Source: an uncultured Eubacteriales bacterium
Lineage (GTDB): Bacteria; Bacillota; Clostridia; Christensenellales; Christensenellaceae
NCBI GenBank assembly: GCA_905193725.1
Contig: CAJJPW010000113.1
Span: 1-7,057 of the forward strand
Reading direction: 5' to 3'
DNA length: 7,057 nucleotides
Made by a program: the position numbers and the translations under genes. Positions 5,868-7,057 of the stretch are shown one piece after another; position 1 is the first letter of the stretch, and the number at the start of each line of letters is the position of its first letter. The notes under the pieces are model-generated. The model was not told where the DNA came from and did not search any database. It was given only the letters and a program-made list of their open reading frames with translations.

Positions 5868-6878
5868 CTACTCTGCTGGGAGTTCAATTCTCTCATAGTA
5901 GCTGTCTACATTTTCTGCCGTAATGAGTTCAAACGGAATATCAGTATATCCAATTTCCTCGCCATCTAAAGCCTGAGCGATCATGTCCACAGCGCCAAAG
6001 GCCTGATCGATAGCTCCCTGGAAACCAGTTGCTTTCATCTTCCCATCCTTAATGCTGTCCAGCGCGTCTGGAATGCCATCCATCCCTACGACGATGATCT
6101 CATCCAATTTCCCAGCGGCTTCAATTGCTGAGAGAGCGCCAAGTGCCATTTCGTCGTTCTGGCAGACAACTGCATCAATTTGCGTACCTGTTTGCAGCCA
6201 GTTTTCCATCAGGCTCATGCTCTCCTCTCTGGACCAGTTTGCCGTCTGGTCAAAGACGATTTCAATGCCATCATATTGGCTGAACACCTCATCATAGCCT
6301 TCAAACCGCTGAATTTCTGCAATGGCGCCAATCGGTCCGCGCATAATGGCTACATTGCCCTGCTCGCCCAGTTGATCTACTACCCATTGCGCCACTAATG
6401 CTCCACCTGCGCTATTTTCTGCACCAACCCAGACCTGGCCAACGTCTTCCACTACATCCGAGCTCAAGGTTACAACGGGAACGCCGGAATTTACTGCATT
6501 TTCTACAGCAGGAATCATCATATTGGCGTCTGTGGGATTGATGATCATCGCATCCACACCCTGTGCAATAAAGGTCTCTACTTGTGAGGTTTGGGTCTCT
6601 GGGCTGCCTTCACCATCATTGATGATGAGCTCTAATTGAGGATACTCTTGCACCCTGTACTCCATCGCATCCTTCATCATAGCAATCCACTCGTTGGAAA
6701 GGTCTTGGAATGTGACGCCTACCGTAAAGGTATCGCCTTCTGTGCTGCCCTGCTGTTCTTGGTTTTCTGTTGTCTCACTGCTCTGCGGAGATTCCGCTGC
6801 CTGCTCACTTCCACAAGCACAGAGAGAAACTACCAGCAACAATGCCACTACTACCAACAATACTTTTTTCACTTTCAT
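5868..6878 (-). CDS. sugar-type ABC transporter substrate-binding lipoprotein (RbsB-like)
   Basis: A 336-residue secreted lipoprotein that captures the substrate outside the membrane and delivers it to a ribose-type ABC importer. The signal peptide has lysines at 2-5, a hydrophobic core at about 6-19, and the lipobox L-C-A-C with the lipidated Cys22. A flexible linker rich in Ser, Glu and Gln (about 23-50) leads into a periplasmic-binding-protein type 4 domain starting at TFTVGVTFQDLSNEW. The pattern VDAMIINPTD, the QNDEMALGALSAIEAAGK block and VVGMDGIPDALDSI are typical of ribose-, inositol- and galactose-type binding proteins. The ligand cannot be read from the sequence. AAAGGAG (6892-6886) lies seven bases before ATG, and the start is 25 bases after the permease stop, so both are in one operon. 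Its hairpin-marked end suggests higher expression than the enzymes downstream. Confidence 0.93.
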   Translation of the reverse strand: MKVKKVLLVVVALLLVVSLCACGSEQAAESPQSSETTENQEQQGSTEGDTFTVGVTFQDLSNEWIAMMKDAMEYRVQEYPQLELIINDGEGSPETQTSQVETFIAQGVDAMIINPTDANMMIPAVENAVNSGVPVVTLSSDVVEDVGQVWVGAENSAGGALVAQWVVDQLGEQGNVAIMRGPIGAIAEIQRFEGYDEVFSQYDGIEIVFDQTANWSREESMSLMENWLQTGTQIDAVVCQNDEMALGALSAIEAAGKLDEIIVVGMDGIPDALDSIKDGKMKATGFQGAIDQAFGAVDMIAQALDGEEIGYTDIPFELITAENVDSYYERIELPAE

Positions 6879-6903
6879 TTTTTTTCTCCTTTGTTTTTTT
6901 ATA

Positions 6904-7057
6904 TTAATCTCTTTTACGATCGATTAATACCGCAATTACAATAATGAGGCCCTTTACAATATCCTGGTAATAAGAAGATACGTTTAAGATGTCTAGACCG
7001 TTGCTGATGATGCCGATGATCAAAGTACCAATTACCGTGCCAAAAACGCTGCCTACA
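6904..7057 (-). CDS. ribose-type ABC transporter permease, C-terminal end (partial)
   Basis: The last 50 residues of an integral membrane permease are present, ending at TAA 6906-6904; the rest lies beyond the window edge. The pattern GTVIGTLIIGIISNGLDIL, YYQDIVKGLIIVIAVLID and a short basic tail RKRD is characteristic of the RbsC-like branched permease family (BPD_transp_2), which forms the channel of sugar importers of the ribose type. It includes one full hydrophobic segment at about residues 36-45 and part of another. Directly upstream of the binding-protein gene, it shows the order permease then binding protein, as in rbs operons; the ATPase gene is expected further upstream outside the window. 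Confidence 0.92.
   Translation of the reverse strand, partial: VGSVFGTVIGTLIIGIISNGLDILNVSSYYQDIVKGLIIVIAVLIDRKRD

Overview
The window suggests a low- to mid-GC, anaerobic Gram-positive bacterium of the Clostridia, possibly Lachnospiraceae or a relative. The evidence is the Firmicutes-type RpoC end with an acidic tail, strong AGGAGG-type ribosome binding sites, a lipobox binding protein, and an oxygen-sensitive glycyl radical enzyme (GRE) with its radical-SAM activase. The assignment is inference from gene content; no taxonomic marker is complete.

Layout, left to right. Bases 1-330 (+) are the 3' end of rpoC, followed by a long imperfect hairpin (338-403) and a good intrinsic terminator (458-495). 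Bases 567-2410 are a loosely packed plus-strand accessory segment: a Cys-rich DUF3795 protein (567-899), a 421-base stretch with no intact gene but fragments of open frame that look like a decayed gene (900-1320), a suppressor-of-fused (SUFU) domain protein (1321-1986), a dyad-symmetric promoter-like site, and a small unrecognised single-span membrane protein (2060-2410). A hairpin with a T run (2482-2520) and a perfect 12-bp hairpin (2566-2598) separate this segment from the convergent operon on the right.

Bases 7057-2652 (-) form one minus-strand operon. In order of transcription it holds the end of a ribose-type ABC transporter permease (7057-6904), a sugar-type substrate-binding lipoprotein (6878-5868), a hairpin that looks like a leaky terminator (5834-5858), a glycyl radical enzyme (5791-3554) and its activating enzyme (3551-2652). 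The simplest reading is an uptake-and-cleavage pathway: the transporter imports a small polar compound (sugar, polyol or similar) and the GRE, once its Gly723 radical has been installed by the radical-SAM activase, cleaves or eliminates it in the cytoplasm.

The most interesting point is the GRE. It has the Gly-radical loop and a single active-site Cys, but that Cys lies in a Gly-Cys-Asn-Asn context. It has neither the Cys-Cys of pyruvate formate-lyase nor the Cys-x-Glu of the characterised dehydratases, choline lyase and 4-hydroxyphenylacetate decarboxylase. Its reaction cannot be assigned from known families and may be undescribed. A second point is the SUFU gene lying behind a decayed reading frame, which fits an orphan immunity gene whose toxin has been lost.
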